NCBI RefSeq assembly: GCF_000167195.1
Contig: NZ_AADV02000011.1
Span: 1-42,731, forward strand
Reading direction: 5' to 3'
Origin: Crocosphaera watsonii WH 8501
GTDB taxonomy: Bacteria; Cyanobacteriota; Cyanobacteriia; Cyanobacteriales; Microcystaceae
DNA: 42,731 nt
The notes beneath the pieces were generated by a model that worked only from the letters and a program-made list of their open reading frames with translations, was not told where the DNA came from and searched no databases. Position numbers and translations under genes: made by a program. Shown in pieces: positions 8,664 to 16,844 of the stretch (within the stretch, counting starts at the first letter, position 1; each line of letters begins with the position of its first letter).

Positions 8664-9464
8664 GAGAGTGTACGGGAATTGGTTTTAGAGTTAGAACAAC
8701 TCGACAAATTAAGAACAACATTGGTCAATCAGTTAAGACAACGGTTTGCCTTAGAATACCCAGAAGCGGCCGCACAAACATGGCAAACGAACGATCACGG
8801 TATGACCCCTATAATTGAGTGGTTAATCGGCAAGAATCATCACGGAAGACGAGTAAACCATTGCAACAATTCTGTCGCTAACAGCTTAGGTATTGACATC
8901 TCAGAATATTCTCTAGATCACGGTTACGCTATACATCACATAGAGCAGCGTCGTAGAGACACAGAAAGGATGTTAGATGAAGCGATGGATCAAGAGTGCT
9001 TTATTCCCTACCTACAAGCTTTTAAGGGGTTTCGGTGGGGTATAGGAATGGAAGCTTTAACATTAATGAAAGTGTACCCCTTCGAGAAGTTCTTAGTAGA
9101 TGGATTTCCTGTGGTTGAGTGGATAGAAACTAAGAACAATGGGAGACAAAAGCGCAACCGCAGTTTACAACATTTTCAATCCTACTTAGGGTTGTCCCGT
9201 CAAGTTGAGCAATCAGGTGATAAAGAGAATATACGGTGGTTTAACTCAAAAATGATGCGGTCACACTATTATATATGGTGTCTATCCAGTATTTGTCCTA
9301 AACCACCTAAGCGGTTAAATACAGAGATAGGGAAAAAGTTGGGGAAGAAATGGGACAATTTCAAGGACGCTAAGCAAGCTAAGGGGAAAGATGCTATTAT
9401 GCGCTTAACGTTCTATGCCACTCGCTTGCTTTTCCAACAACTCAAGGATAATATCTGCTTTTAG
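8664..9464 (+). pseudogene. IS110-like transposase, C-terminal part
   Basis: The open frame starts at about 8664 without a good ATG; a TTG at 8679 is the first candidate start. SVRELVLELEQLDKLRTTL resembles the linker after the DEDD catalytic domain in IS110 transposases, with the PEAAA that often ends that linker. FKGFRWGIGMEALTLMKVYP and LQHFQSYLGLSRQVEQSGDK resemble the C-terminal Transposase_20 region, which carries the catalytic serine. The N-terminal DEDD (RuvC-like) half is missing, so the protein should be inactive. It directly abuts the minus-strand remnant at 8451-8651. Assignment is by motif only. Confidence 0.6.
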
Positions 9465-9477
9465 CTCTACAGCAATA

Positions 9478-9506
9478 ACCCACCAGCTTGTTATGGTGGG
9501 TATAAT
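9478..9506 (+). terminator. Hairpin after the IS110-like fragment
   Basis: ACCCACCA at 9478-9485 pairs exactly with TGGTGGGT at 9494-9501, followed by ATAATTTT. It lies 14 bases after the transposase stop, so it may end that transcript or be part of the element's end. Confidence 0.55.
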
Positions 9507-9585
9507 TTTGACAGAAGTTTGATTTAGACAGATACTGGGGAATAATAAGAATGTCAACAGCAGTAAGAAAGATACTTTAATAACC

Positions 9586-10359
9586 ATGAATTTAATCAGA
9601 ATCTGGATCATTGCTAGTAACGGATTTCGAGAAGTTATTCGCGATCGCATTCTTTATATAATTGGATTTTTTGCCGTTGTTTTAGCCCTATCTTTGCGCT
9701 TACTTCCTGAAATTTCGGTGGGGACAGATGGTAAAATTTTTCTCGATGTTGGTTTAGGGTTAACCTCTTTTTTAGGGGCGATCGTTGCTATTTTCGTAGG
9801 AACTGCTTTAATTAACAAGGAAATTGAAAAAAGAACCGTTTTGATTTTAATTCCTAAACCCATTAGTCGGGCAGAATTAATTGTGGGTAAACATCTAGGT
9901 TTATGTGGCGTTTTAGCCGTTGTTATTGCCATTATGACGGCGCTTTATTTAGGGGCATTAACTTGGGCAAATATTATATTCTCTCCTTTTAGTTTATTAG
10001 TTTCTCAGGTTTATCTCTTACTAGAATTGGCTGTGTTAACAGCCGTTGCCATAACGTTTGGGACTTTTACAAGTTCAATTTTAGCTACTTTGTTAAGCTT
10101 TGGTATCTATATTATTGGACATCTCAGTAGTGACTTACTCGAATTAGCACAAATAAGCAAAAATCCCCAAATTACCGCCTTAACAGAAAGCATCTATTTA
10201 GTTGTGCCTAACCTAGAAAGATTTAACCTCAAAAATACAGCAGTTTATGGAATTCTTCCCAGTAGTTCTGATTTATTAGTTAATGGGGTTTATGGGATGA
10301 TTTATATTGTTCTCCTACTGACCATTTCTAGCTTTATTTTCTCTCGTAGACAGTTCTAA
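9586..10359 (+). CDS. ABC-2 type transporter permease
   Basis: A 257-residue membrane protein with about six hydrophobic helices, of the ABC-2 (NosY-like) permease class. The N-terminal RIWIIASNGFREVIRDRILY is the usual amphipathic elbow before the first helix. The region INKEIEKRTVLILIPKPISR, typical of these permeases, follows the second helix. No ATPase is adjacent, so the partner must be encoded elsewhere. The ATG at 9586 gives a normal N-terminus. The gene may be cotranscribed with cysE 115 bases downstream, but the gap is large enough for a separate promoter. Substrate is unknown. Confidence 0.88.
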   Translation: MNLIRIWIIASNGFREVIRDRILYIIGFFAVVLALSLRLLPEISVGTDGKIFLDVGLGLTSFLGAIVAIFVGTALINKEIEKRTVLILIPKPISRAELIVGKHLGLCGVLAVVIAIMTALYLGALTWANIIFSPFSLLVSQVYLLLELAVLTAVAITFGTFTSSILATLLSFGIYIIGHLSSDLLELAQISKNPQITALTESIYLVVPNLERFNLKNTAVYGILPSSSDLLVNGVYGMIYIVLLLTISSFIFSRRQF

Positions 10360-10474
10360 AATCACCTTCAGGGAGATCCTAAACCGTCAAATCAACCAAC
10401 TGGGTGAGCCGTCAACCGCCCCCAGTGGTAAAATAGGTATGAGATCCATTCTTTAAGTCAGGAAATTCAGTTTG

Positions 10475-11236
10475 GTGCTATCATCCATGATTGCCGATTT
10501 TCGTGTTATCTTTGAGCGTGACCCTGCTGCCCGCAATTGGCTGGAGGTTCTTTTCTGCTACCCTGGGTTACAAGCAATTATGCTTCATCGTGTTGCCCAT
10601 AGTCTTTATAAACAAGGAATGCCATTCTTGCCTCGTTTAATCTCCCATCTGGCAAGGTTTTTTACTGGTATTGAAATTCATCCAGGGGCCCAAATAGGTA
10701 CTGGTGTATTTATCGACCACGGCATGGGTGTGGTCATCGGTGAAACTGCCGAAGTTGGTGACTATAGTTTAATCTATCAGGGTGTCACTCTTGGGGGAAC
10801 TGGCAAAGAAAGCGGTAAACGTCATCCTACCCTTGGTAAAAACGTGGTAGTAGGCGCAGGGGCTAAAGTCCTCGGCAACCTTAATATAGGTAATAGTGTG
10901 AGAATTGGAGCAGGTTCTGTAGTATTACGGGACGTTCCCTCTGACTGTACCGTTGTGGGAATTCCAGGGCGCATAATTTATCAATCCGGGGTCAAAGTCA
11001 ACCCCCTAGAACATGGCAACTTACCTGATTCCGAAGCGAAGGTAATTCGGTTATTACTCGACAGAATTGAAGCTTTGGAAAAACAGGTTGAAGCATTACA
11101 AGAAGATAAGTTAAAACAACGAGAATTAGTGGTTAGTGGTATATCTAAGCTAACAGCTAGTTCTGATCATGATGAATCTCATAGTTGTTATATAAAAGAT
11201 AAAGAAATCGAGGAATTTCTCGGCGGTACCATGTGA
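10475..11236 (+). CDS. cysE: Serine O-acetyltransferase
   Basis: The enzyme transfers acetyl from acetyl-CoA to L-serine, the first step of cysteine synthesis. After an N-terminal helical part ([19 protein letters not shown]) comes the left-handed beta-helix of hexapeptide repeats. Its landmarks are [31 protein letters not shown] (catalytic His-Asp region) and [11 protein letters not shown]. The C-terminal tail of about 70 residues is longer than in the bacterial minimum, rich in charged residues, and may form a coiled coil. I choose the GTG at 10475 (VLSSMIADF) because cyanobacterial homologues begin MLSxxIADF and an AGGAA lies 10 bases upstream; TTG at 10472 and ATG at 10487 are alternatives. 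Confidence 0.94.
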   Translation: MLSSMIADFRVIFERDPAARNWLEVLFCYPGLQAIMLHRVAHSLYKQGMPFLPRLISHLARFFTGIEIHPGAQIGTGVFIDHGMGVVIGETAEVGDYSLIYQGVTLGGTGKESGKRHPTLGKNVVVGAGAKVLGNLNIGNSVRIGAGSVVLRDVPSDCTVVGIPGRIIYQSGVKVNPLEHGNLPDSEAKVIRLLLDRIEALEKQVEALQEDKLKQRELVVSGISKLTASSDHDESHSCYIKDKEIEEFLGGTM

Positions 11237-11260
11237 CTTTTTATCTGATTAATTCCAACT

Positions 11261-11302
11261 GTAGGGGTCAACGCTTCGACTAAGCTCAGCGTTGACCCCT
11301 CT
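11261..11302. terminator. Family 1 palindromic repeat with loop, between converging genes
   Basis: AGGGGTCAACGC at 11263-11274 pairs exactly with GCGTTGACCCCT at 11289-11300 around a 14-base loop. It sits between the 3' ends of cysE and lepB, 24 and 30 bases from them, so it could act as a two-way terminator. Its arms match the 30-bp palindrome at 4118 and 34365. Confidence 0.7.
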
Positions 11303-11329
11303 ATTTATTTTTTTCTGCTGATCTCATTC

Positions 11330-11926
11330 TCAATTTATTGTGCTTAAAATACTACCGATACGTGGCCAAGGAAAGAAGCGAAAAATAGCATGACCAATGA
11401 CATTTTTTTCTGGTAAAAATCCCCAGATATGAGAATCGTTACTATTATTTCGATTGTCCCCCATGACGAATAAATAACCTTCAGGAACTTGTACAGAATC
11501 CAAATTATAGTTAGGAGATTCTAAAATATAATTCTCTTCAAGAGGGGTATTATTCACATAGACTATGCCATTTTCCACAGCAACTATATCACCTCCAGTC
11601 CCAATAATTCTTTTAATAAAAGCTTGCTCTTTTTCGTACCCTTGCATTTGTAATTGCGTGGGAGGTTCAAAAACAATAATATCTCCTGTTTGGGGTGGAT
11701 GAAAATAATAAGAAACTTTTTCGACAACTAGGCGGTCTCCAGTTTCTAGAGTGGGAGACATAGACTCAGAAGGAATATACCTGGGTTCGGCAATAAAAGT
11801 CCTAATAATGAACGCTAGAATAACAGCAATGACCAAAATTTGTACATTTTCCCAGACAGTTTGCCAGATGCTATTGTTGGTGTTTGAGCTTGAGTTGGAT
11901 TGTTCTTTTTCTGGATCGATGGTCAT
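11330..11926 (-). CDS. lepB: Signal peptidase I
   Basis: This 198-residue membrane protease removes signal peptides from exported proteins. One membrane segment lies at about residues 29-46 (VQILVIAVILAFIIRTFI). The catalytic serine is Ser55 in SESMSPTL and the catalytic lysine is Lys105 in FIKRIIG. The MGDNRNNSNDSHIWG box (signature 3) is also present. Length fits the single-pass cyanobacterial/chloroplast type. It lies 33 bases downstream of mazG and is probably in the same leftward transcript. A looped palindrome follows 30 bases beyond the stop. Confidence 0.96.
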   Translation of the reverse strand: MTIDPEKEQSNSSSNTNNSIWQTVWENVQILVIAVILAFIIRTFIAEPRYIPSESMSPTLETGDRLVVEKVSYYFHPPQTGDIIVFEPPTQLQMQGYEKEQAFIKRIIGTGGDIVAVENGIVYVNNTPLEENYILESPNYNLDSVQVPEGYLFVMGDNRNNSNDSHIWGFLPEKNVIGHAIFRFFPWPRIGSILSTIN

Positions 11927-11959
11927 AGATATTACCGAAAATTACTCTTTAATTATAAC

Positions 11960-12793
11960 TTATTGATTCAGTTGTTTTTTAGCTTGTTGCCAAAGCTTTT
12001 CTAAATCTTCTAAAGCATAATCATTTAAGGGGCGATCTGCAATTTTTTCCATTTTAGAAAGTCTTTGAATAAATCTTTCATTCGTACCTGATAATGCTTC
12101 TGAAGCATCTAAATCATACCACCTGGCTAAATTAATAATAGTGAACAATAAATCCCCTAATTCCGCTTGTTGATGGCTTTTGTCATCGGTTTCTAATGAC
12201 TCTTTAAACTCGGTTAACTCTTCAGAAAATTTATCCCAAACTCCCTCGACATTTTCCCATTCAAAACCAGCTTTTGCAGCCTTAACTGAGATTTTACTAC
12301 TAGCCATTAAAGGGGGTAAAGTACGGTGATAACGATCTAATTTTCGACTCAATAACTGAGCCATTTCTTGGGTTTCTCCTTTTTCTTCTGCCTTAATTCT
12401 TTCCCAATTTTGACGAACTTCTTCGCTATTTTCAACGGTTACATCGCTAAAGACATGAGGATGGCGACGGATTAACTTTTCTGTGATGCCTTCTGCCACT
12501 TCTTGTAAGCTAAAATGACCGTAATCTTTGGCTATTTGTGCTTGTAATACCACTTGTAATAGTAAATCCCCTAATTCTTCAACAATGGCTTTTTGATCTT
12601 CGCTTCTAAGGGCATGAACTACCTCATAAGCCTCCTCTATGATATAAGGTATCAAAGTTTGGGGAGTTTGAGCCAGATCCCAAGGACATCCTCCGTCAGG
12701 CGATCGCAGTTTGGCTACCACATTAATCAAATGATTTAATGCTTCTAATATAGCGTGATAGGTTTGGTTTTGAGTGGTTTGAGGGTTAGACAT
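11960..12793 (-). CDS. mazG: Nucleoside triphosphate pyrophosphohydrolase MazG
   Basis: A 277-residue protein with two MazG domains, which hydrolyses nucleoside triphosphates to monophosphates and pyrophosphate. The first domain (about 20-125) has PWDLAQTPQTLIPYIIEEAYE and EELGDLLLQVVLQAQI, whose Glu and Asp residues bind magnesium. The second (about 170-265) has VEGVWDKFSEELTEFKES and AELGDLLFTIINLARW. The segment after GEIAEKL-like residues is normal in length. It is followed closely by lepB. Confidence 0.95.
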   Translation of the reverse strand: MSNPQTTQNQTYHAILEALNHLINVVAKLRSPDGGCPWDLAQTPQTLIPYIIEEAYEVVHALRSEDQKAIVEELGDLLLQVVLQAQIAKDYGHFSLQEVAEGITEKLIRRHPHVFSDVTVENSEEVRQNWERIKAEEKGETQEMAQLLSRKLDRYHRTLPPLMASSKISVKAAKAGFEWENVEGVWDKFSEELTEFKESLETDDKSHQQAELGDLLFTIINLARWYDLDASEALSGTNERFIQRLSKMEKIADRPLNDYALEDLEKLWQQAKKQLNQ

Positions 12794-12877
12794 AAATGGT
12801 TAGAATAAAACTTACCTATTTATTGTTAACTAAGTTAGCATTTTTTTCAATGATTATTGATAAACAGCTCTAATTTA

Positions 12878-13990
12878 CTATGTTGCTTCCTGCATTTTAG
12901 TTTGAGCTAATTTTAACAATTTTTGTGCTTCTTCATAAGCAGTAGTTCCTGTTTTTACTTTTTTGAGTTGTTCCATGGCTGTTTGTATTTTACTAATAAA
13001 TAATTTTCTTTGATCCGCTTCAACTCCATCTGCGAATTGTTCTTGAATAGCCTGGATATCTTTTTTAGCAATTTCTAAGGCTGCTACTGATTGCTTTTCA
13101 ACTTTACTGTTTAGTTTAACTATACTTAAATTGGTTTCATATTCTGCTAATAAAGCTTGTGTTTCTAAATAGCCTATATCATTTTGAGAAATAGTCTCTA
13201 AGCGACTAATAGCCTTTTGCCAAAGTTGTTGACATTCTTGCCATTTATCCACCGAATGAGGAGGGTTTTCACATAATTTTGTGGCTGATGAAGAAAAGCT
13301 TTTAGCTGCTGTTATCATTCTATTAGTTCTTTGCTGATCTGTTATAGTTCCTGTTACAGATTGAAAGTCTCCCTGATAACTATTTGATTTTGGACTAACT
13401 AACGTTGCTGCAAAAGTTTGAGGAGGTAATTGTTGTAATTCATCTAAAGATTGCTGCCAACTGTTTATAATTGTTTGTTTTTGTTCCGGTTGAATTGCCT
13501 GTTGATAGTTTTGTTTGGCTTTTTGGAGGTTTTCTTCTGCTTGTTGATATGTATTAAAAGCATTTCTTTGTTGAAAAATAATCGCTTCCATTCTTCCTAT
13601 TTTTTTTCTAGCTGCTTCAAATTCATCGATGGTAAACTGCCAACTACAACTAAACATTTGACAGTATCTTTGAGGTTCATAACCAATAAACCAAACAGGT
13701 AGTTTATCTAAGTTTTCTTGAGCAAGTTTAACCTTTTTTTCCCCTAATTTGATATCCTCAAAACTAGAAACATGATGAATAAGTTGATCCGCTTGTTCCA
13801 CATGGGCGATCGCTTCTCGATAAGGATGATCCATCTCGATATAACTAGGTAATAATAACAGTGGAGCAACTTTTGAGACGGGACGACGTATCATAGGATA
13901 GGGTAAATTAACGAGGGAAATAAGTCCCACTAAACCCGCAGTTGTAACCGTTGTAATGCCTAGACCCCAAGCAATTAGTTTTAGTTTCAT
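12878..13990 (-). CDS. Membrane-anchored coiled-coil protein of unknown function
   Basis: A 370-residue protein I cannot assign to a named family. A hydrophobic segment at about residues 5-29 (LIAWGLGITTVTTAGLVGLI) looks like an N-terminal anchor or uncleaved signal. The rest is mostly helical, rich in Gln, Glu, Lys and Ala, with heptad-like stretches (AEENLQKAKQNYQQAI; AQKLLKLAQTKMQEA). Four cysteines are present (CQMFSC; CENPPHSVDKWQEC). It lies between lnt (124 bases upstream) and mazG (84 bases downstream), all leftward. Similar anchored helical proteins are common in cyanobacterial envelopes; no enzymatic motif is seen. Confidence 0.75.
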   Translation of the reverse strand: MKLKLIAWGLGITTVTTAGLVGLISLVNLPYPMIRRPVSKVAPLLLLPSYIEMDHPYREAIAHVEQADQLIHHVSSFEDIKLGEKKVKLAQENLDKLPVWFIGYEPQRYCQMFSCSWQFTIDEFEAARKKIGRMEAIIFQQRNAFNTYQQAEENLQKAKQNYQQAIQPEQKQTIINSWQQSLDELQQLPPQTFAATLVSPKSNSYQGDFQSVTGTITDQQRTNRMITAAKSFSSSATKLCENPPHSVDKWQECQQLWQKAISRLETISQNDIGYLETQALLAEYETNLSIVKLNSKVEKQSVAALEIAKKDIQAIQEQFADGVEADQRKLFISKIQTAMEQLKKVKTGTTAYEEAQKLLKLAQTKMQEAT

Positions 13991-14095
13991 AATTGATAAT
14001 AGTAAGTATACTCAACATTAGTATTCCCCATATTGATCAATTTGTTATCACACAGCATTAGCTATCATGACTAGGGGATTAGAGAGATTCCTCGT

Positions 14096-14131
14096 TTCCT
14101 CGCAATGATAATTATCAATTATCAATTATCC
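14096..14131. repeat. AT-rich short repeat family 2 (copy 1), overlapping the lnt stop
   Basis: A run built from TTATCAA/TTATCC units follows the words TTCCTCGCAATGA. A related stretch with ATTATCC units lies at 29812-29864 (CTCACAATGACAACTATCC). Here it supplies the last codons of lnt (IIDN and the stop). Confidence 0.6.
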
Positions 14132-15764
14132 ATAATATTCCTGATAAAATAGTTAAAATTATGGTTAACCAGTCTCCCCATTTAACATATAAAGTTTGGC
14201 TATTTCGAGGATAAATAGTACCTTGATGTAGTTGGTAAGTATTCATTTCTGATATCCATAAAGTATCTCCTTTTGGGTTAACAATAGCAGAGTATCCAGT
14301 ATTAGTTGCCCTTGCCATCCATCTGTCAGTTTCAATGGCACGAATAACATCTTGTGCATGATGTTGTGCTGGCATAATTTCACTATAATGGGCATTATTA
14401 GAAGCTGTAAGAATAAACTGTCCCCCTGCATTTGCTTGGCGACGAAAATGCTCACTAAATGCAGATTCATAACAAATTCCTGTGATTGCTTGACCAAAAG
14501 GTGTCTCAAATATTTGGTCAGATGTTCCTGCTATTAAACGACTATCTAATGGTGATAATCTATTAATTATTTTCCCTAAAATATCCTCAAACGGAATATA
14601 CTCTCCAAGGGGAACTAACTTTACTTTATCAAAACGACTTAAAATATTCCCTGTCTCTGTCATCATAAATAAACTATTAGTATAACTTCTCTTTTCACTA
14701 CCAAAAGCACCAAGAATGACAGGGACTTTTTGCTTTAAAATAGCACTATAAAAAGAGCTATTTTTGATGATATACTCTACATCGAAAGGGAGAGCAGTTT
14801 CTGGTGTAATAATTAGATCAACCTTTTGATTACTAAGTTTTTCATATCCGTTTGTATAACCCTCAATCGCTTTTCTCCATCCTGAAGCATAGAGTTTGAT
14901 CGTATTAGGAATATTTCCTTGAATAATCCCCACATTTATCTCTTTGCTTAGATCATTAATTAAAGGTTGTTTATATAAGTAAAATCCCCCTAAATGTAAT
15001 AAGATTATTCCTAATGTTCCTGTCAAAATCAATAATGAAAACTGTTTTTTGTTTACTCCCAAAACAAAAATGGACTCTGCAAAAATACCATTGATAGCTA
15101 CGATAGCGGCAGTTACTGTGGAATAACCTGATAATTTTGTTAACTGTAAAATAGTTAAGTTATTAGGACTTTGAGTGTAAGATAAAGAAGTCCACCACAA
15201 ATCACCTTGATTCCAAAGCAATTCTAATAAACACCAAACAGCTACCCCAAAAACAACCCTACTTATAGATTGAAAAAGATTATTATTTAACCATGTTTTC
15301 TTTTTAATTCCCATTCCCTGTTCCTCTCCACCCTTAGTAAGTGGGGGCAGGGGGGAATTACCTATTTCTTTACTTCCAATAAATAAACGAAAAATAACCG
15401 ACCAAAGGGTAACTAATATAGCTCCCCATATAGTAATAAATAACCAGCAAAAAATAGCAATTAATAAACTAAATAACCAAGGAACTCCCATCCAAGTCAT
15501 AGGATGAATACCCGTTATCCAAAATAAAGAAAAACCATGATAAGCAAATCCCCAAATAAAAGCAATTAATGTTTTTTCATTAACAATTATATTTCTAATT
15601 TTTAACTTATTTTTAACTCCTGGTGTTAACGATGTAGTCTTATGAGATATAGTAAATAACCATAAGGGAATTAATGCTATCCAAGCTAAATACGAAGCAG
15701 AAAAGGGAGCCGTTGTCAAGCCCATTAATAGACCACTTATAGCAGTTAATAATAATTTCATCAA
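14115..15764 (-). CDS. lnt: Apolipoprotein N-acyltransferase
   Basis: A 549-residue inner-membrane enzyme that adds the N-terminal acyl chain to lipoproteins. The N-terminal half is hydrophobic with several helices; the C-terminal half is the nitrilase-like catalytic domain. The catalytic triad can be seen as Glu in ITPETALPF (about residue 319), Lys in KVKLVPLGEYIP (about 380) and Cys in GICYESAF (about 428). Between the helices, residues about 136-150 (NSPLPPLTKGGEEQG) look foreign and come from an inserted short repeat, in frame. The last residues come from an AT-rich repeat. The gene begins 9 bases from an IS200/IS605-type relic, so its native promoter may have been replaced. The ATG ATG start allows residue 1 or 2. 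Confidence 0.93.
   Translation of the reverse strand: MMKLLLTAISGLLMGLTTAPFSASYLAWIALIPLWLFTISHKTTSLTPGVKNKLKIRNIIVNEKTLIAFIWGFAYHGFSLFWITGIHPMTWMGVPWLFSLLIAIFCWLFITIWGAILVTLWSVIFRLFIGSKEIGNSPLPPLTKGGEEQGMGIKKKTWLNNNLFQSISRVVFGVAVWCLLELLWNQGDLWWTSLSYTQSPNNLTILQLTKLSGYSTVTAAIVAINGIFAESIFVLGVNKKQFSLLILTGTLGIILLHLGGFYLYKQPLINDLSKEINVGIIQGNIPNTIKLYASGWRKAIEGYTNGYEKLSNQKVDLIITPETALPFDVEYIIKNSSFYSAILKQKVPVILGAFGSEKRSYTNSLFMMTETGNILSRFDKVKLVPLGEYIPFEDILGKIINRLSPLDSRLIAGTSDQIFETPFGQAITGICYESAFSEHFRRQANAGGQFILTASNNAHYSEIMPAQHHAQDVIRAIETDRWMARATNTGYSAIVNPKGDTLWISEMNTYQLHQGTIYPRNSQTLYVKWGDWLTIILTILSGILWIIDN
15315..15359. repeat. Short G/C-rich repeat inserted in frame inside lnt
   Basis: On the coding strand the segment encodes NSPLPPLTKGGEE, a peptide that I recognise as the translation of a dispersed cyanobacterial repeat. 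Base composition is far more G/C-rich than the surrounding gene. It adds about 14-15 residues in a loop between membrane helices and keeps the frame. Confidence 0.65.
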
Positions 15765-15772
15765 AAAATTGG

Positions 15773-16148
15773 GTAGAAACCCCGTCCTTCTAGGACGGCT
15801 TTACTTGTGTTAGAATGTCTTGGTTGGCGAGTCGCAGTGACTTCTAGATTTGGGTGAAACTCCTAGTAGTAGGACGCTCTAGTTAAATGCCTAGTTCTAG
15901 CCAGGACAAGCAACAGGTCCCGATTGAGCGAAACAAAAAAGAAGCCAACACAAAAACTAAAAGTATGCTGCGGACCCTTTTGGGGGCGAGAGAGTAGGGG
16001 CAATTGGTATCGCCCAGCGAGCAGTATTTTAGTACTTATTTTTGTTTTCACCTTCCTAAAGTCTACTCGCCCTAGAATATGTTTATTATTGGTCGAGATT
16101 CACCACATCGGCATAGCCGAGAGTCCTCTCTCGACATTTAAGATAAAA
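15773..16148 (-). mobile_element. IS200/IS605-type relic without a transposase
   Basis: The right end, next to lnt, shows the hairpin CCGTCC/GGACGG (15782-15787 and 15793-15798), a form typical of IS200/IS605 ends. Next to it is a G/C-richer stretch that resembles the 3' region of tnpB-type elements. The far end has an inverted repeat GTCGAG...CTCGAC (16090-16134) with CGGC/GCCG inside. No transposase or complete tnpB can be read in between, only short broken frames. I interpret it as a non-autonomous derivative or a decayed element. Exact limits are uncertain. Confidence 0.5.
15775..15890 (-). ncRNA. Possible omega-RNA-like right-end RNA of the IS200/IS605 relic
   Basis: Read on the minus strand, the segment ends in the hairpin at 15782-15798 and contains a second small hairpin (TCCTA/TAGGA around 15861-15874). 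In tnpB elements the guide scaffold lies at this place and the guide is the flanking DNA. Here the flank is the lnt start region. No expression signal is visible, so this is a structural inference only. Confidence 0.3.
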
Positions 16149-16151
16149 AGA

Positions 16152-16193
16152 TAGGGGTGAACGCTGAGCGTAGTCGAAGCGTTCACCCCTACA
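16152..16193. repeat. Family 1 palindromic repeat with loop
   Basis: AGGGGTGAACGC at 16153-16164 pairs exactly with GCGTTCACCCCT at 16179-16190. It lies 25 bases beyond the stop of the leftward cysteine-repeat gene and could end its transcript. One base pair of the stem differs from the copy at 11261 in a compensating way (TC/GA to GA/TC). Confidence 0.8.
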
Positions 16194-16218
16194 AATTTTC
16201 TACATCTTCTCACAATGA

Positions 16219-16758
16219 TTATTCATTATATGCCGGAAACAAACTGCGAGGAAAATCTTGTGCTGATAAACAAATATCCATTGCTCTAATGGGGTCCATA
16301 TCTGTAACTTCTCTAGCAGTAGCAATAACACATTCAGAATAAAAACCAGGTCGTGAACTGGTACGACAGGAATTTAATAAAGTTAATAAGTTAATCTCTT
16401 CTGTATCTGTGTCGGGATCAACCGTTGCTAAACTAGGTACAGCGTTATAAATATCAGCGACACAGTTTCCTAAATCAATAGGTCGCCTCACCTGAAAACA
16501 AGCATTTACAGAGTTATTTCCATCGATAGGAGTTGCATTTCCTATCATACTGACACACTCTGATAATTCTTTGGGAATCAGTGCATCAGAACAAGCAATA
16601 GCTGCATTATCTCCCGATACATTGAACTTTTGTAGTTGTGTCACACAGACACTATATTGGTTCCAGTCTCTGGCCTCTACCACAGGAACGGTAAACAAAC
16701 CTAAACCGAGAGAAACCGGAAACACTCCTAACCCACGCAATAAACGATTTAATGACAT
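16219..16758 (-). CDS. Secreted protein with four paired-cysteine repeats
   Basis: About 179 residues from the ATG at 16758 (a GTG at 16767 would add three). The N-terminus (LLRGLGVFPVSLGLGLFTVP then VVEARD) is a good signal peptide, so the mature protein is exported. The rest contains four repeats of about 30-45 residues, each with two cysteines: SVCVTQL/AIACSDA, SECVSMI/VNACFQV, GNCVADI/LNSCRTS and SECVIAT/MDICLSA. Eight cysteines in register suggest four intra-repeat disulfides. I know of no named domain with this pattern; it looks like a conserved cyanobacterial family. It follows the GerMN gene by 86 bases on the same strand. Confidence 0.8.
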   Translation of the reverse strand: MSLNRLLRGLGVFPVSLGLGLFTVPVVEARDWNQYSVCVTQLQKFNVSGDNAAIACSDALIPKELSECVSMIGNATPIDGNNSVNACFQVRRPIDLGNCVADIYNAVPSLATVDPDTDTEEINLLTLLNSCRTSSRPGFYSECVIATAREVTDMDPIRAMDICLSAQDFPRSLFPAYNE

Positions 16759-16765
16759 GATTATC

Positions 16766-16780
16766 ACTGTTTGAAACAGT
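16766..16780. promoter_or_regulatory. Perfect 15-bp palindrome just upstream of the cysteine-repeat gene
   Basis: ACTGTTTGAAACAGT is a perfect odd palindrome ending 7 bases before the ATG on the minus strand. Its position over the ribosome-binding region suggests an operator or an mRNA hairpin that hides the start. Confidence 0.4.
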
Positions 16781-16844
16781 CTTATAAAGTATCAAAATCT
16801 AATAGATCACTTGGATTCTAACAAAAGATTCGATGAAGTCACCC

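Noticed and set aside
15924-16154. 76-codon frame in the IS605-type relic
   Set aside because: Starts with TTG, has no familiar motif, ends in the palindromic repeat region, and lies in an apparently non-coding mobile relic.
16141-16195. Repeat at 16152 as part of a CRISPR array
   Set aside because: Single copy with internal palindrome; no regularly spaced repeats anywhere in the window.
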